Under the pieces are notes generated by a model, which saw only the letters and a list, made by a program, of their open reading frames with translations, made no database searches and was not told the DNA's origin. This document shows positions 34,276 to 43,238 of a stretch of 64,000 bases of DNA, one piece after another. Location: contig JAUVXD010000002.1 of NCBI GenBank assembly GCA_030603805.1, forward strand, positions 231,690-295,689, read 5' to 3'. This DNA comes from Acholeplasmataceae bacterium (GTDB taxonomy: Bacteria; Bacillota_I; Bacilli_A; Acholeplasmatales; Acholeplasmataceae). The stretch's first letter is position 1. Each line of letters begins with the position of its first letter. The translations under genes were made by a program, and so were the position numbers.

Positions 34276-34513
34276 GAATAAAGGTTTAGGGTTATCAGAG
34301 GGTCAACTTCAAAGGCTTGCTATTGCAAGAGCACTCCTTAAAGATGCGCCAGTACTTCTTCTAGATGAAATCACATCCGCACTCGATGCAGAAACCGAAA
34401 ATAAAATCTTTACAGGCATTAAAACACTATCAGATAAGACATGCTTTATTATTTCTCACCGTATACTAAAACCTGATTTAATTGATAAAGAAATCATCAT
34501 CAATCCAGAATAA
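34274..34513 (+). pseudogene. C-terminal remnant of an ABC exporter ATPase
   Basis: About 79 codons in frame encode the end of an ABC nucleotide-binding domain: signature LSEGQLQRLAIARALL, Walker B VLLLDEITSALD and the switch His in ISHR. Walker A, Q-loop and the whole membrane domain are missing, so it cannot be a working transporter. LSEGQ/GLGLSEG suggests an ABCB-type exporter (permease-ATPase fusion). It begins at the disrupted 5' end of the oppositely oriented lipoprotein gene. An AAGGA lies upstream of an ATG, so a short peptide might still be made. Confidence 0.85.
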
Positions 34514-34535
34514 AGGGGCGAATCTTCGCCCCTTT
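34512..34535. terminator. Hairpin between the ABC remnant and the ABC-2 permease gene
   Basis: Stem AAAGGGGCG / CGCCCCTTT (extendable to 11 bp), with TTTATTC after it on the minus strand. Likely terminates the ABC-2 operon. Confidence 0.7.
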
Positions 34536-34537
34536 GA

Positions 34538-36139
34538 TTATGCCTTCATGAGATTGAAAAGCTTCTGTGATTTCGATTTAACAATATATGCAAAAGGTAT
34601 TGCCAAGACTATATTCAATAAGCTTAATAGCAAGAGCATCACTTCAAATGAAACATACTTTATCGTGAAATAATACAGAAATCCATTAAGTGCCATCAAA
34701 GCAAATCCACCAAAAACGCCAAGCAATGCACCAGCGCTTTGCTTAATAACTTCAACATCATTGACGAAATCAAATTTTGGCATATAAAGATTAATCACTG
34801 CATCCATTAGGGATACAAGTGTGGTAAAAATGATGATGAGTATGATCAAAAGAATTTGATTTAAAATACCAATTTGTAAGGATAATCCAAAAAGAAATAT
34901 GGCAAAAATACTAACAGGTAAAATCAAAAGCATATTAAAGATGATTTTAGATATCATCACTTTTTCTGCTTCAACGGGTAAACTTTTGATAATCCAGAAG
35001 TTTTTCCCTTCTAGGGATAAACTGATTGCAGAGGTATAAGTCATGGCTGCACAAAATCCGATGAGTGCTAAAATTAAGACTTCAATTTGCAATCCAGAGC
35101 CAATCATTTCACTTAAAAACCCTTCGATTTGACTTCTATAAAATAAACTTCCAACCGATAACACCATCAGTAATACGGGACCGAGTCCAGCATTAACTGC
35201 ATACAAAGGTACACTAAAGAATTTTTTAAATTCCTTTTGAACAAGTGCACCCATGATACTGCGCTCTTGATACTTAATGGGTTTTCCATTTTTCTTAATA
35301 TTTTGTCTTAATCCTTTTTGGTTTGTTTGGTTGACAACACCTTGAATCAAGTAAATAAATAGTCCGAAAATTAAAGCATGGCTGCCCACTAAATAAACTA
35401 AACTTAATAGATGACCCTCATGGATTGCTTTCATAAACCAAGTCATTGGTGGATAGTTTTCTGCAATGCCTGCAAAAAGCTCAATTTGACCAGTGAGTGG
35501 ATTAATCGTCGTTTCATTGATTGAAAATGATCCAAACATTAAGCTTAAGAAAACAACAAACATTAAGATAATACTTAAAATGTTACTTCTTCTAAATCTG
35601 GATGTAATAAGCGTGACACCTAGAGCTAACAAAGTCATAAAGACAACCGGTACTAAAGGTAAAAAGATAAATCCTATGAGATATGCAATCAAACCTAAGA
35701 TTGAAAATCCATTCCAATAAAAGTAGGAAAATACAATCGGTGATGTGAAAATAAAGCTTGATACATAGAGCATGATGAGTAATACTGTCATTTTTGCCAT
35801 TAAGATGATTCTTGGATGAATAGGTAGTGGTGCTAAGATTTCATAATCCTTATAATGGAAAAGTGCACCGCTTGCTCTAAAGAATACAAGAATCACTGTT
35901 AATCCAATTGAATAAATCGTTAGAAAACTTAAAATTAAGTGGGTTTGACCCATTTGATTTAAAATCTTTCCTAAGTCAAAAAACATCCAACCAAAGGCAC
36001 CTATAAAGGCAACCACTGCATATAAAATAGCAAAACCGATTAAAATAGCTTTGACTTTTGACTTCTTATAGTCAAAACCAAAGAGTCGCTTTAAGGAAAA
36101 ATTCTCTTTTAAAAAGAGTTTAACTAAATGTTGATACAT
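34538..36139 (-). CDS. ABC-2 type exporter permease (large subunit)
   Basis: 533-residue membrane protein with about 12 hydrophobic segments in two halves. The FHYKDYEILAPLPIHPRIILMAKM segment near residues 90-115 and a second FWIIKSLPVEAEKVMISKI near residue 385 are internal-repeat motifs of large ABC-2 permeases (putative exporters of the YhaQ/EcsB-like kind). The substrate is not evident. Its ATG overlaps the ATPase stop (TAATG), so the two form one exporter. Confidence 0.82.
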   Translation of the reverse strand: MYQHLVKLFLKENFSLKRLFGFDYKKSKVKAILIGFAILYAVVAFIGAFGWMFFDLGKILNQMGQTHLILSFLTIYSIGLTVILVFFRASGALFHYKDYEILAPLPIHPRIILMAKMTVLLIMLYVSSFIFTSPIVFSYFYWNGFSILGLIAYLIGFIFLPLVPVVFMTLLALGVTLITSRFRRSNILSIILMFVVFLSLMFGSFSINETTINPLTGQIELFAGIAENYPPMTWFMKAIHEGHLLSLVYLVGSHALIFGLFIYLIQGVVNQTNQKGLRQNIKKNGKPIKYQERSIMGALVQKEFKKFFSVPLYAVNAGLGPVLLMVLSVGSLFYRSQIEGFLSEMIGSGLQIEVLILALIGFCAAMTYTSAISLSLEGKNFWIIKSLPVEAEKVMISKIIFNMLLILPVSIFAIFLFGLSLQIGILNQILLIILIIIFTTLVSLMDAVINLYMPKFDFVNDVEVIKQSAGALLGVFGGFALMALNGFLYYFTIKYVSFEVMLLLLSLLNIVLAIPFAYIVKSKSQKLFNLMKA

Positions 36140-36852
36140 TAGGATTCACTCGCAATTTCCATAAAAATCTTTTCTAAAGATTTATTTAAAATAATCTCTT
36201 GGGTATTACCTTGTGCAACAATTTTTCCTTGTTTGATGATGGCGACTTTATTACATAATTTTTCAACCACTTCTAAGACGTGTGTTGAAAAGAAGATGGC
36301 TGTGCCTTGATCACAGAGTTTTTTAAAAATCTCTTTGAGTTGAAAGCTCGCTTTAGGGTCTAAACCCACAAAGGGTTCATCGAGTAAAAAGAGTTTAGGT
36401 TTATGAATGAGTGCAGAAATAATCACGAGCTTTTGTTTCATCCCGTGAGAATATGATGATATGGGATTTCCTAAAACATCGAGTATTTCAAATAATGTTG
36501 CATAGTGGTCAATTTCTCTTTTTCTTTCAGCGGTATCGATTTTAAAGACATCTGCAATAAACTCTAAATACTGTAGTCCTGTGAGTGATTCATATATATC
36601 TGGATTATCTGGAATATATGAAATCACACTTTTGACCTTTAAAGGATCTTTTTTAACAGAAAAACCATCGACGATAATCTCTCCATCATCAAAATTGATG
36701 ATACCTGCAATCGATTTAAGGAGTGTCGTTTTTCCTGCGCCATTGTGGCCAACAAAACCAAATAAATCTCCTTTGTTAATCGTTAATGATACATCATCAC
36801 ATGCTTTTTTTGTTCCATCATAAGATTTGGATACGTTTTTTATTTCAAGCAT
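36139..36852 (-). CDS. ABC transporter ATP-binding protein
   Basis: 237 residues. Walker A GHNGAGKTT, Q-loop region YIPDNPDIYESLTG, signature SYSHGMKQKLVI (H replaces the common G-G) and Walker B LFLLDEPFVGLD, then STHVLEV with the switch His. This is the CcmA/DRA family of exporter ATPases. ATG at 36852 chosen over an upstream GTG that falls within the ribosome-binding region. Partner of the downstream ABC-2 permease. Confidence 0.92.
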   Translation of the reverse strand: MLEIKNVSKSYDGTKKACDDVSLTINKGDLFGFVGHNGAGKTTLLKSIAGIINFDDGEIIVDGFSVKKDPLKVKSVISYIPDNPDIYESLTGLQYLEFIADVFKIDTAERKREIDHYATLFEILDVLGNPISSYSHGMKQKLVIISALIHKPKLFLLDEPFVGLDPKASFQLKEIFKKLCDQGTAIFFSTHVLEVVEKLCNKVAIIKQGKIVAQGNTQEIILNKSLEKIFMEIASES

Positions 36853-36923
36853 AAAAATCACTTCTTTCTTCAGTTTTTTATGGGTCGCATATCTTTATTT
36901 TAGCACTAACTTATCAAGAAGTG

Positions 36924-36929
36924 TATACT
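36924..36929 (+). promoter_or_regulatory. Extended -10 promoter of the second DUF975 gene
   Basis: TGTATACT in the divergent region; no good -35 at 17 bp. Confidence 0.45.
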
Positions 36930-36987
36930 ATGATTAAGGGCACATCCATTCTTTTAGGCTGTGTTAATCTAAAAGGAGTATCATTTT

Positions 36988-37578
36988 ATGGATAGTTATG
37001 AACTCAAAAGACTTGCAAGAGAACAGATGAAAGATAAATTTTGGATGGTTGCTGTTGCATCTTTAATCATCTATGCGATTTCAACAGCATCGATTCCTTT
37101 TGTTATCGGTTTAGTTTTAGCTGGACCTTTATTTGTTGGATATGCCTATTATCTATTAGATATTGCTGAAAGTAGAACTTCAAAGGGTGATCGTTATGAG
37201 CTTTTATTTGAAGGCTTTAAGCATAATCCATCGACACCGATTGTGGCATCAATTGTTGCATCTCTTTTTATCTTCTTATATACGCTTTTACTTATTATTC
37301 CTGGTATGATTAAGGCATTAGCGTATAGTATGATTCCTTTCATTATTGCTGAAAATCCTTCAATTGATCCGATGGATGCCTTAAAAAAGAGTGAAGAGAT
37401 GATGGCAGGACATAAGACGAGACTCTTTGGGATTTTCTTAAGCTTTATTGGATGGTATATTTTATGTGCACTGACCTTTGGCATTTTACTCATCTATGTG
37501 ATTCCATATGTACAACTCACACTCACTAACTTCTATATTGACTTAAGAGGTAAGAAAAAAATCATCATAGAAGCTTAA
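36988..37578 (+). CDS. DUF975-like membrane protein (short paralogue)
   Basis: 196 residues with four or five hydrophobic segments. LKRLAREQMKDKFWM at the start, LLLIIPGMIKALAYSMIPFI, MDALKKSEEMMAGHKTRLFGIFLSFIGWYILCALTFGIL parallel the corresponding parts of the protein at 17708-18412, including the IIPG and GW-YI motifs, so the two are paralogues. Function unknown. AAAAGGAG precedes the ATG. Stand-alone gene, divergent from an ABC exporter. Confidence 0.85.
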   Translation: MDSYELKRLAREQMKDKFWMVAVASLIIYAISTASIPFVIGLVLAGPLFVGYAYYLLDIAESRTSKGDRYELLFEGFKHNPSTPIVASIVASLFIFLYTLLLIIPGMIKALAYSMIPFIIAENPSIDPMDALKKSEEMMAGHKTRLFGIFLSFIGWYILCALTFGILLIYVIPYVQLTLTNFYIDLRGKKKIIIEA

Positions 37579-37584
37579 AAAGAT

Positions 37585-37605
37585 AAAAGGCCGATTGGCC
37601 TTTTT
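37585..37605 (+). terminator. Bidirectional terminator after the short DUF975 gene
   Basis: AAAAGGCC / GGCCTTTT stem with a GATT loop between two convergent genes. Confidence 0.88.
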
Positions 37606-37608
37606 CAT

Positions 37609-38592
37609 TTACCATAAATGATGGACAGAGGATTTGATATAGGTGTTATAGATCTCTTCAACTTGCTTCATTTCTTCTTTTGAGAGTGGTGAAAGTTTAG
37701 ATGCATTAACATTTTCAATCACTTGTTCTTTTTTGGATGCGCCAGGAATGACTGTTGATACTGCATCAAACATTAAAATCCATCTTAATGCTATTTGAGC
37801 TAAACTTTCTGTTTTAAATACTTTTTTAAGCTTTTGAACGGCTGTTAATCCTTGGAAATAATCAACTCCTGAAAATGTTTCTCCTTTATCAAAGCGTTCA
37901 CCATGTCTGTTATAGGTTCTATGATCTGATTCACCAAAGGTTGTTCTTTCATGATACTTTCCGGTGAGTAATCCGCTTGCTAGAGGTACTCGAACAATGA
38001 TGCCAACTTGTTTTTCCTTTGCTTTTTCAAAGAAAATTTCAGCAGGCTTCATTCGAAACATATTAAAGATGATTTCAATCGCTTCAACACCTTCATAGTC
38101 GAGTGCTTTGATTGCTTCTTCAACTTTTTCTACACTTACTCCATAGTACTTGATTTTACCTTCTTGTTTGATTTGATCCAAAATTTTAAAGACTTTAGGG
38201 TCATCATATAAGTCACTAGGTGGACAGTGTAAAAGCACCATATCTAGTGCATCAACCCCTATATTTTTTCTTGAGTCATCAATATAGTTTCTAATTACTT
38301 CTTCTGTGTAAAGAGATTGATCTTGTTTTGGAAGTTTTCTGCCAATTTTAGTGATAACAAAAGGTTTATTTGGTAAATCTTTCATATGCTTACCAATGGT
38401 AGATTCGCTTAATCCGCCTTGATAGACATCTGCAGTATCTAAGCAATTGATGCCTAATTGGTATGCCGTATCTAAAGTTTCATAAGCAACCTTCTCACTA
38501 AATGGATCTCCCCATTTTGAGCCTAATTGCCATGTTCCTAAAGAGATTTCAGAAACCAAGATATTTGTTTTCCCAAGCTTACGATAGTTCAT
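37609..38592 (-). CDS. Aldo/keto reductase
   Basis: 327 residues, TIM-barrel oxidoreductase. The catalytic tetrad can be placed: Asp and Tyr in LDTADVYQ, Lys in VITKIGRK, His in VLLHCPPS. NADPH-dependent reduction of aldehydes or ketones is the family activity; substrate unknown. It follows the nuclease lipoprotein by 9 bp in the same operon. Confidence 0.92.
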   Translation of the reverse strand: MNYRKLGKTNILVSEISLGTWQLGSKWGDPFSEKVAYETLDTAYQLGINCLDTADVYQGGLSESTIGKHMKDLPNKPFVITKIGRKLPKQDQSLYTEEVIRNYIDDSRKNIGVDALDMVLLHCPPSDLYDDPKVFKILDQIKQEGKIKYYGVSVEKVEEAIKALDYEGVEAIEIIFNMFRMKPAEIFFEKAKEKQVGIIVRVPLASGLLTGKYHERTTFGESDHRTYNRHGERFDKGETFSGVDYFQGLTAVQKLKKVFKTESLAQIALRWILMFDAVSTVIPGASKKEQVIENVNASKLSPLSKEEMKQVEEIYNTYIKSSVHHLW

Positions 38593-38601
38593 AATTACCT
38601 C

Positions 38602-40332
38602 CTACATCATCCACTCATGTTCCTTCTTAAAGACACTTAAATCAGTCATATAAACTGTAATTTCAATGACGTCAAATACTTCATAAAACTTGATATGAAT
38701 AACTTCTTGGTTAGATAGTGTGATAGGTCCCCAAATCTTTTCAACAAACTCAGGGTGGTCAATAAACGGGTTTCTATTAGACTGATAGGTGTAGATCACA
38801 TCATTACGATTTCTTTCAAAATCATCAACCGGATCTTCTAAATGCCATCTAAGGAGGACATCTAGTTTTGCCATCTGGTATGTGTTTGGTGCTGAATTGA
38901 CCAGTGTTAAATTGTTGTAGGCGATATCCATATAAAATAGAATTCTTGCTAAATCGCCTCTAACTGCAGCCCTAGGTAAGTAGGTACTACCCGTGGTTGC
39001 TACATCATAGTATTTATTGCCTCTTGATGAGTTTTCACTTGGATTAGCTGGTTTCAAATTATGAAGATCTGTTCCTGGTCCAATTGATGTGCCAACCCCT
39101 AAAAGGGATTGTGGCCATACGTGTTCTCTATTCCATGTAACACCACTGTCCCATGTGCCTCTCACCGAGGTTCCAAGATAAACTAAGATTACATTATTTG
39201 AGTTATTGGGATCTCTATCAGAAACTTGTAATGCCGTGGTTGCTGTGGCATAGCTAACGCGGTTAAACCCTTGATTAACTCTTTGGTTTAAAAATGTTCT
39301 TAAGCTTGATCCTGATAAGTTATCAGCACCTTCATAATATCCTTCATAGGAGATGCCATCAATAAATGCCCATCGTGCATAAAGGATAACATCAGTCTCT
39401 AAAGGTTGATTAAAATCATAATCGATTTGAACTGATGGACTTAAAGACCAATCGATAAACTCATAGCCTTCTTTAACGGGTGGGTTTAATGGACTGAGTA
39501 TTTTTCCAAATTTATGAAACTCATCATAAAGTGTGACATCATCACTGATATATTTCACTTGATATTGTTTTCTGTCATATCTAATCACTAAATTCAAGGG
39601 TTCTAGTGAAATCATGCCTGAAATGATACTATCTTCTAAGTTAACTTCAAATCCATCCCATGAAGGATAGGTTGTGGTAAAGGGTCCAAAGGCTCTTGTT
39701 CCTTGTTGCGTGGAGATTAAGGTATAGCCATCATCTTCTAAATTTTGATGATAAATGCTTACCATATAAGAACCCATTACAATTTCTTCATACTTTGCAT
39801 ATAAATTTAAGTCTTCTGATAGTGGTGTATCAAAATCAAAAGGGATTGTCTTGGCTTGATTGGTAAACCATCCCATAAATTGGTAGCCTTCGACAGGGGT
39901 ATGTTCTGGAACTAGAAGAATTGTACCTTCTTTAAGTCTTAGAGATGATACATCATCGCCCAAGTGAATTGTGACGTTATAGTATTGATACTTTCCAATT
40001 AAAGTGAGCGTAAAATCTCTTGTCATTGTTCTGTCATCTAAGGTGATGGTCGCAGTGAGTGTCACAACGACAGAGTCATCGGGTTGAATGACATTACCAT
40101 AATTATCAACTAAATTGGGATGACTGCTTTCCCAAGTGATTCTTGCGTCCTTATTCAAATCTGAACGTGTTTTTAAAATAAGATTGTGGGTCACGTAACC
40201 TTCAGAATCTTGTTCTGTATAGATGATTCTTAAATCGTTATAGACATCCTCAAGTGTTGCTGCCTCATGTTGACATGCAAAAATAAAGAGTGATGAGACG
40301 ATTAAACCTAAGGTTAATAATAATTTTTTCAC
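38602..40332 (-). CDS. Surface lipoprotein nuclease with InlB-type repeats and endonuclease I domain
   Basis: 576 residues from a GTG start (AGAGGATC upstream). A lipoprotein signal peptide ends at Cys20 (IFAC). Then come an Ig-like region (about 30-112), two Listeria/Bacteroides (InlB B-type) repeats at about 120-185 and 255-322 (GYQFMGWF..., GYEFIDWS...), and a C-terminal endonuclease I domain. Its His-Me finger motif is WNREHVWPQS (about 400-409), followed by DLHNLKPANPSENSSRGN. The family cleaves DNA and/or RNA extracellularly. Inference: it supplies nucleotides from external nucleic acid, consistent with the nucleobase permeases elsewhere in the window. Confidence 0.9.
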   Translation of the reverse strand: MKKLLLTLGLIVSSLFIFACQHEAATLEDVYNDLRIIYTEQDSEGYVTHNLILKTRSDLNKDARITWESSHPNLVDNYGNVIQPDDSVVVTLTATITLDDRTMTRDFTLTLIGKYQYYNVTIHLGDDVSSLRLKEGTILLVPEHTPVEGYQFMGWFTNQAKTIPFDFDTPLSEDLNLYAKYEEIVMGSYMVSIYHQNLEDDGYTLISTQQGTRAFGPFTTTYPSWDGFEVNLEDSIISGMISLEPLNLVIRYDRKQYQVKYISDDVTLYDEFHKFGKILSPLNPPVKEGYEFIDWSLSPSVQIDYDFNQPLETDVILYARWAFIDGISYEGYYEGADNLSGSSLRTFLNQRVNQGFNRVSYATATTALQVSDRDPNNSNNVILVYLGTSVRGTWDSGVTWNREHVWPQSLLGVGTSIGPGTDLHNLKPANPSENSSRGNKYYDVATTGSTYLPRAAVRGDLARILFYMDIAYNNLTLVNSAPNTYQMAKLDVLLRWHLEDPVDDFERNRNDVIYTYQSNRNPFIDHPEFVEKIWGPITLSNQEVIHIKFYEVFDVIEITVYMTDLSVFKKEHEWMM

Positions 40333-40372
40333 GGGTGATCCTCTTTTCAAAATTCTAGTGAGTGCACTCTCT

Positions 40373-40401
40373 ATTTTACTTCGAAGTCCTTAAAATAACA
40401 A
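40373..40401 (-). promoter_or_regulatory. Promoter of the nuclease-aldo/keto reductase operon
   Basis: -35 TTGTTA (40401-40396), 17-bp spacer, -10 TAAAAT (40378-40373). A GAGTGCACTC palindrome lies just downstream, near the predicted transcription start. Confidence 0.6.
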
Positions 40402-40406
40402 GTGAA

Positions 40407-40440
40407 ATCAAAGATATCCTTATTTGGGTATATCTTTGAT
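40407..40440. repeat. Inverted repeat upstream of the nuclease gene
   Basis: ATCAAAGATAT and ATATCTTTGAT form an 11-bp perfect stem (plus CC/GG) with a short loop. No T-run follows on the minus strand, so it is not a clear terminator; it lies just upstream of the nuclease promoter. Confidence 0.5.
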
Positions 40441-40451
40441 ATAAAAAAGAA

Positions 40452-40473
40452 AAATGAAGCAGATGCTTCATTT
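40452..40473 (-). terminator. Terminator after the three-gene ABC-2 operon
   Basis: AAATGAAGC / GCTTCATTT stem followed by TTTCTTTTTTAT on the minus strand; overlaps the last codons and stop of the permease. Confidence 0.85.
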
Positions 40474-41260
40474 AACTGCCTGCAGATTCATAATGCTTTA
40501 ATCCCTTTTTCCATAACGATAAAGCTAACAAAGCTAACAAAGCTGTGATGGAAAACAAATAGATAAACACATCGAAATATGTTTTTGATCCTAGGACATA
40601 AAGTGCAGGATAATATGAAACTAAGGCATAAGGAATGATGACAGTCATAATGAGTTGAATGGCTTTAGGAAAGATTAATAAAGGATATTTTGTGTAATCT
40701 GAAATGTTATAGGTAATTTGCATTAAGGGATAAGAATTTTTAAGCCAAAACGAAGTTGATGAAGTCAAAAGCTTAAGTGCTGTAAAGATAAAGATACCAA
40801 TAAAGATAAAAGAAAGCAATGCAAGCACATGTAGCAAGCTTAATCGAATACTTAGTCTGATGATGGTTGCAATCACAAGTGCAGTTCCTAGAATAATTTC
40901 ACCAAACGCATCCGGTTGAAATCTTTCAACTAAAAATGAGTAGAGTGGGTTAATGGGTCTTAGTAAATATCTGTCCATGCCACCTTGTCTGACGTGTCTT
41001 GGAAGTAACCATAGGTTATCAAAAAATAGGTGATCAATACCTTTAGGGATTAAAGAAATACCATACATCAGTAAAATCTCATCAATACCAAAACCAGCTA
41101 AAGCACTGACATTTTGAAAAATAATATATAGAAACAAAAGTCCTGTGCCTTGAGAAAATAGAAATGCGATACTTCCAATCAAAAAATCGACACGATACTC
41201 CATCAGTCTTTTTAAATATTGCTTAAAAAAGATGCTATAAATTTTTAAATATCTTTTCAT
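40472..41260 (-). CDS. ABC-2 family exporter permease, second subunit
   Basis: 262-residue membrane protein with six hydrophobic segments. YRVDFLIGSIAFLFSQGTGLLFLYIIF and the GGMDRYLLRPINPLYSFLVERF motif are those of the ABC-2 permease group (DUF990-like) found as pairs with a NatA-like ATPase. ATG at 41260 has GGAGGATAAG upstream. It begins 1 nt after the preceding stop. Substrate unknown. Confidence 0.85.
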   Translation of the reverse strand: MKRYLKIYSIFFKQYLKRLMEYRVDFLIGSIAFLFSQGTGLLFLYIIFQNVSALAGFGIDEILLMYGISLIPKGIDHLFFDNLWLLPRHVRQGGMDRYLLRPINPLYSFLVERFQPDAFGEIILGTALVIATIIRLSIRLSLLHVLALLSFIFIGIFIFTALKLLTSSTSFWLKNSYPLMQITYNISDYTKYPLLIFPKAIQLIMTVIIPYALVSYYPALYVLGSKTYFDVFIYLFSITALLALLALSLWKKGLKHYESAGS

Positions 41261-41261
41261 C

Positions 41262-42068
41262 TTATCCTCCAAAAACAACCATTTTCTTCAAAGAGAAACG
41301 GAAGATTAAATGATTTAAAATCATAAAAGCGAGGACCCATAATCCTAAAACACCTAGTCCTATTAAAGCTTCAGTTGTATCAATTTTACCTAACAAGATT
41401 TGTGGGGGATAGGTAATGAATCTAAAGGGGAGATACTTTAAGATTTGAATCATCCAGTTTGGATATAAGGCTAGTGGAATGAGTTGTCCTGAGGAAACTT
41501 GAACTAAAACATTTAGAAAAATGGCTAAGCCAAATTCATTGGCAGTATAAATGACAAGTGTTCCAAAGAGAAAATAAAACTCATGCATCAGCATAAACAT
41601 AAAGGGTAGAAATAAAAGTGCAAGACCTACTTGAATGAGCGTGATAGACCAAACCATATCAAAAACAAGCGTCAGGACTAGACCTGTCAAAAATACGATT
41701 GGCAGGATTAAAATAAGTCCACCTAAAACACGACCCAAATTTTCAAAAACAAGTCTTACACGATAAGAGATTGGTTTAACTAAATAAAGACTCATGCGTC
41801 CTTCTTTGATTTCTTCTGACATAATGAATAAGGTGTCTACTTGAGTGACAAGGAAAAAAAGATTGACTAAAAGAAAATAAATCAGCATCTCATTGAAAGT
41901 AAATCCTTGAATCACATCATTATATGCATAAACAGATCGCCATAAGAAGATCATCATTACAAACTGGAAGACATCGACCATCACCCAAAGCCATATCGTT
42001 ACACGGTAGATAAACATAGACATCAAATTTGCCCGAAGAAAAGGCAGATATTTTTTAATGTTAAACAT
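41262..42068 (-). CDS. ABC-2 family exporter permease, first subunit
   Basis: 268 residues, six hydrophobic segments. The IKEGRMSLYLVKPISYRVRLVFENLGR motif corresponds to the GGMDRYLLRPIN motif of its neighbour, so the two permeases are homologous halves of one exporter. The start overlaps the ATPase stop by 1 bp. Confidence 0.85.
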   Translation of the reverse strand: MFNIKKYLPFLRANLMSMFIYRVTIWLWVMVDVFQFVMMIFLWRSVYAYNDVIQGFTFNEMLIYFLLVNLFFLVTQVDTLFIMSEEIKEGRMSLYLVKPISYRVRLVFENLGRVLGGLILILPIVFLTGLVLTLVFDMVWSITLIQVGLALLFLPFMFMLMHEFYFLFGTLVIYTANEFGLAIFLNVLVQVSSGQLIPLALYPNWMIQILKYLPFRFITYPPQILLGKIDTTEALIGLGVLGLWVLAFMILNHLIFRFSLKKMVVFGG

Positions 42069-43072
42069 TAGACACCGTGCTTATAAATCTCTTTGATGAT
42101 ATTTTCAAGGAGGTCATCTGAGATATTAATATCTAGGACTTCAACCTTTGAAAATACCTGATTGGTAATATCTTTAATAGCGAGCTTTTGCTTATTAAAA
42201 ATAAAGGTGATTTTATGTTCTTCAATCTTAGTTTGAAAATCTGGATCTTTTTTAATAAAGAGCGCTGTATCGATTTGTTTGAGTTCATCTTTCGACTTCA
42301 CCTCAAAGCTGATAATTTTCTTCGAACCATATTTTTCTTTAATAAGTCCGATATTGCCATCATAGATGATCTTGCCTTGGTCGATGAGTAAAATTCGATC
42401 ACACAAGAGTTCAATGTCTGATAAATCATGGGTGGTTAAAATGACAGTCGTCTGATATTTTTGATTTAAATCTTTAATTGTTTTTCTGATATTTTCTTTC
42501 GCGATGACATCAAGACCAATGGTTGGCTCATCTAAAAAGAGTAGTTTTGGATTATGAAGCATGCTCGCGACAATATCTGCTTTCATGCGTTGACCTAATG
42601 ATAGCTGTCTGACGGGTTGTTTCATAAAACTTTCTAGTCCGAAAATTTCCTTGAAATAGGTAAGTCTTTCTTCATATTGATCATCAGGAATTTGATAAAT
42701 TTCTTTTAAAACGGTAAAGGATTCTCCAAGGGGTAAATCCCACCATAGTTGGGTGCGCTGTCCAAAGACCACACCTATTTTTTTAGCATTTTGAGTCCTT
42801 TTTTGATAAGGGACTAGGCCATCCACAATGACCTCTCCAGATGATGGTGTAAGAATACCTGTGAGCATTTTAATGGTTGTTGATTTACCCGCACCATTTG
42901 GACCAATATAGCCAATCATTTCACCTTGTTTAACGGTAAAAGAGACATCATCCACAGCTGTCTTAATCATCTTCTTGGCATTGAAAAAGCTCTTAAAGAC
43001 GCCCTTTAAACCAGATTCTTTTTCATAAATAACAAATTTTTTCGATAAGTTCTTAACTTCAATAATGTTCAT
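42068..43072 (-). CDS. ABC exporter ATP-binding protein (NatA-like)
   Basis: 334 residues. Walker A GPNGAGKSTT, Q-loop VVFGQRTQLWWDLP, signature LSLGQRMKADIV, Walker B LLFLDEPTIGLD, then TTHDLSD. The FGQRTQLWWDLP sequence is characteristic of the ATPases paired with DUF990-type permeases. The ~100-residue C-terminal extension is a regulatory region. It heads the operon; a TATAAT box lies at 43149-43144. Confidence 0.92.
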   Translation of the reverse strand: MNIIEVKNLSKKFVIYEKESGLKGVFKSFFNAKKMIKTAVDDVSFTVKQGEMIGYIGPNGAGKSTTIKMLTGILTPSSGEVIVDGLVPYQKRTQNAKKIGVVFGQRTQLWWDLPLGESFTVLKEIYQIPDDQYEERLTYFKEIFGLESFMKQPVRQLSLGQRMKADIVASMLHNPKLLFLDEPTIGLDVIAKENIRKTIKDLNQKYQTTVILTTHDLSDIELLCDRILLIDQGKIIYDGNIGLIKEKYGSKKIISFEVKSKDELKQIDTALFIKKDPDFQTKIEEHKITFIFNKQKLAIKDITNQVFSKVEVLDINISDDLLENIIKEIYKHGV

Positions 43073-43212
43073 CGTTATACCTCTTAATCTTTATATTCAT
43101 ACCACGAACTCAAATGGTATTTATCGATGCTATAGCAACATCATTATAGCACTGATTAAGCTTAAGAAATAGTATCTAAAGATGAAATGCACCATCATGG
43201 AACCAGTTGCAT

Positions 43213-43238
43213 AAAAAAAACAAGCCGAAGCTTGTTTT
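43213..43238 (-). terminator. Terminator of the S10-spc-alpha operon
   Basis: AAAACAAGC / GCTTGTTTT stem with CGAA-type loop, followed by a T-run on the minus strand. Confidence 0.88.
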
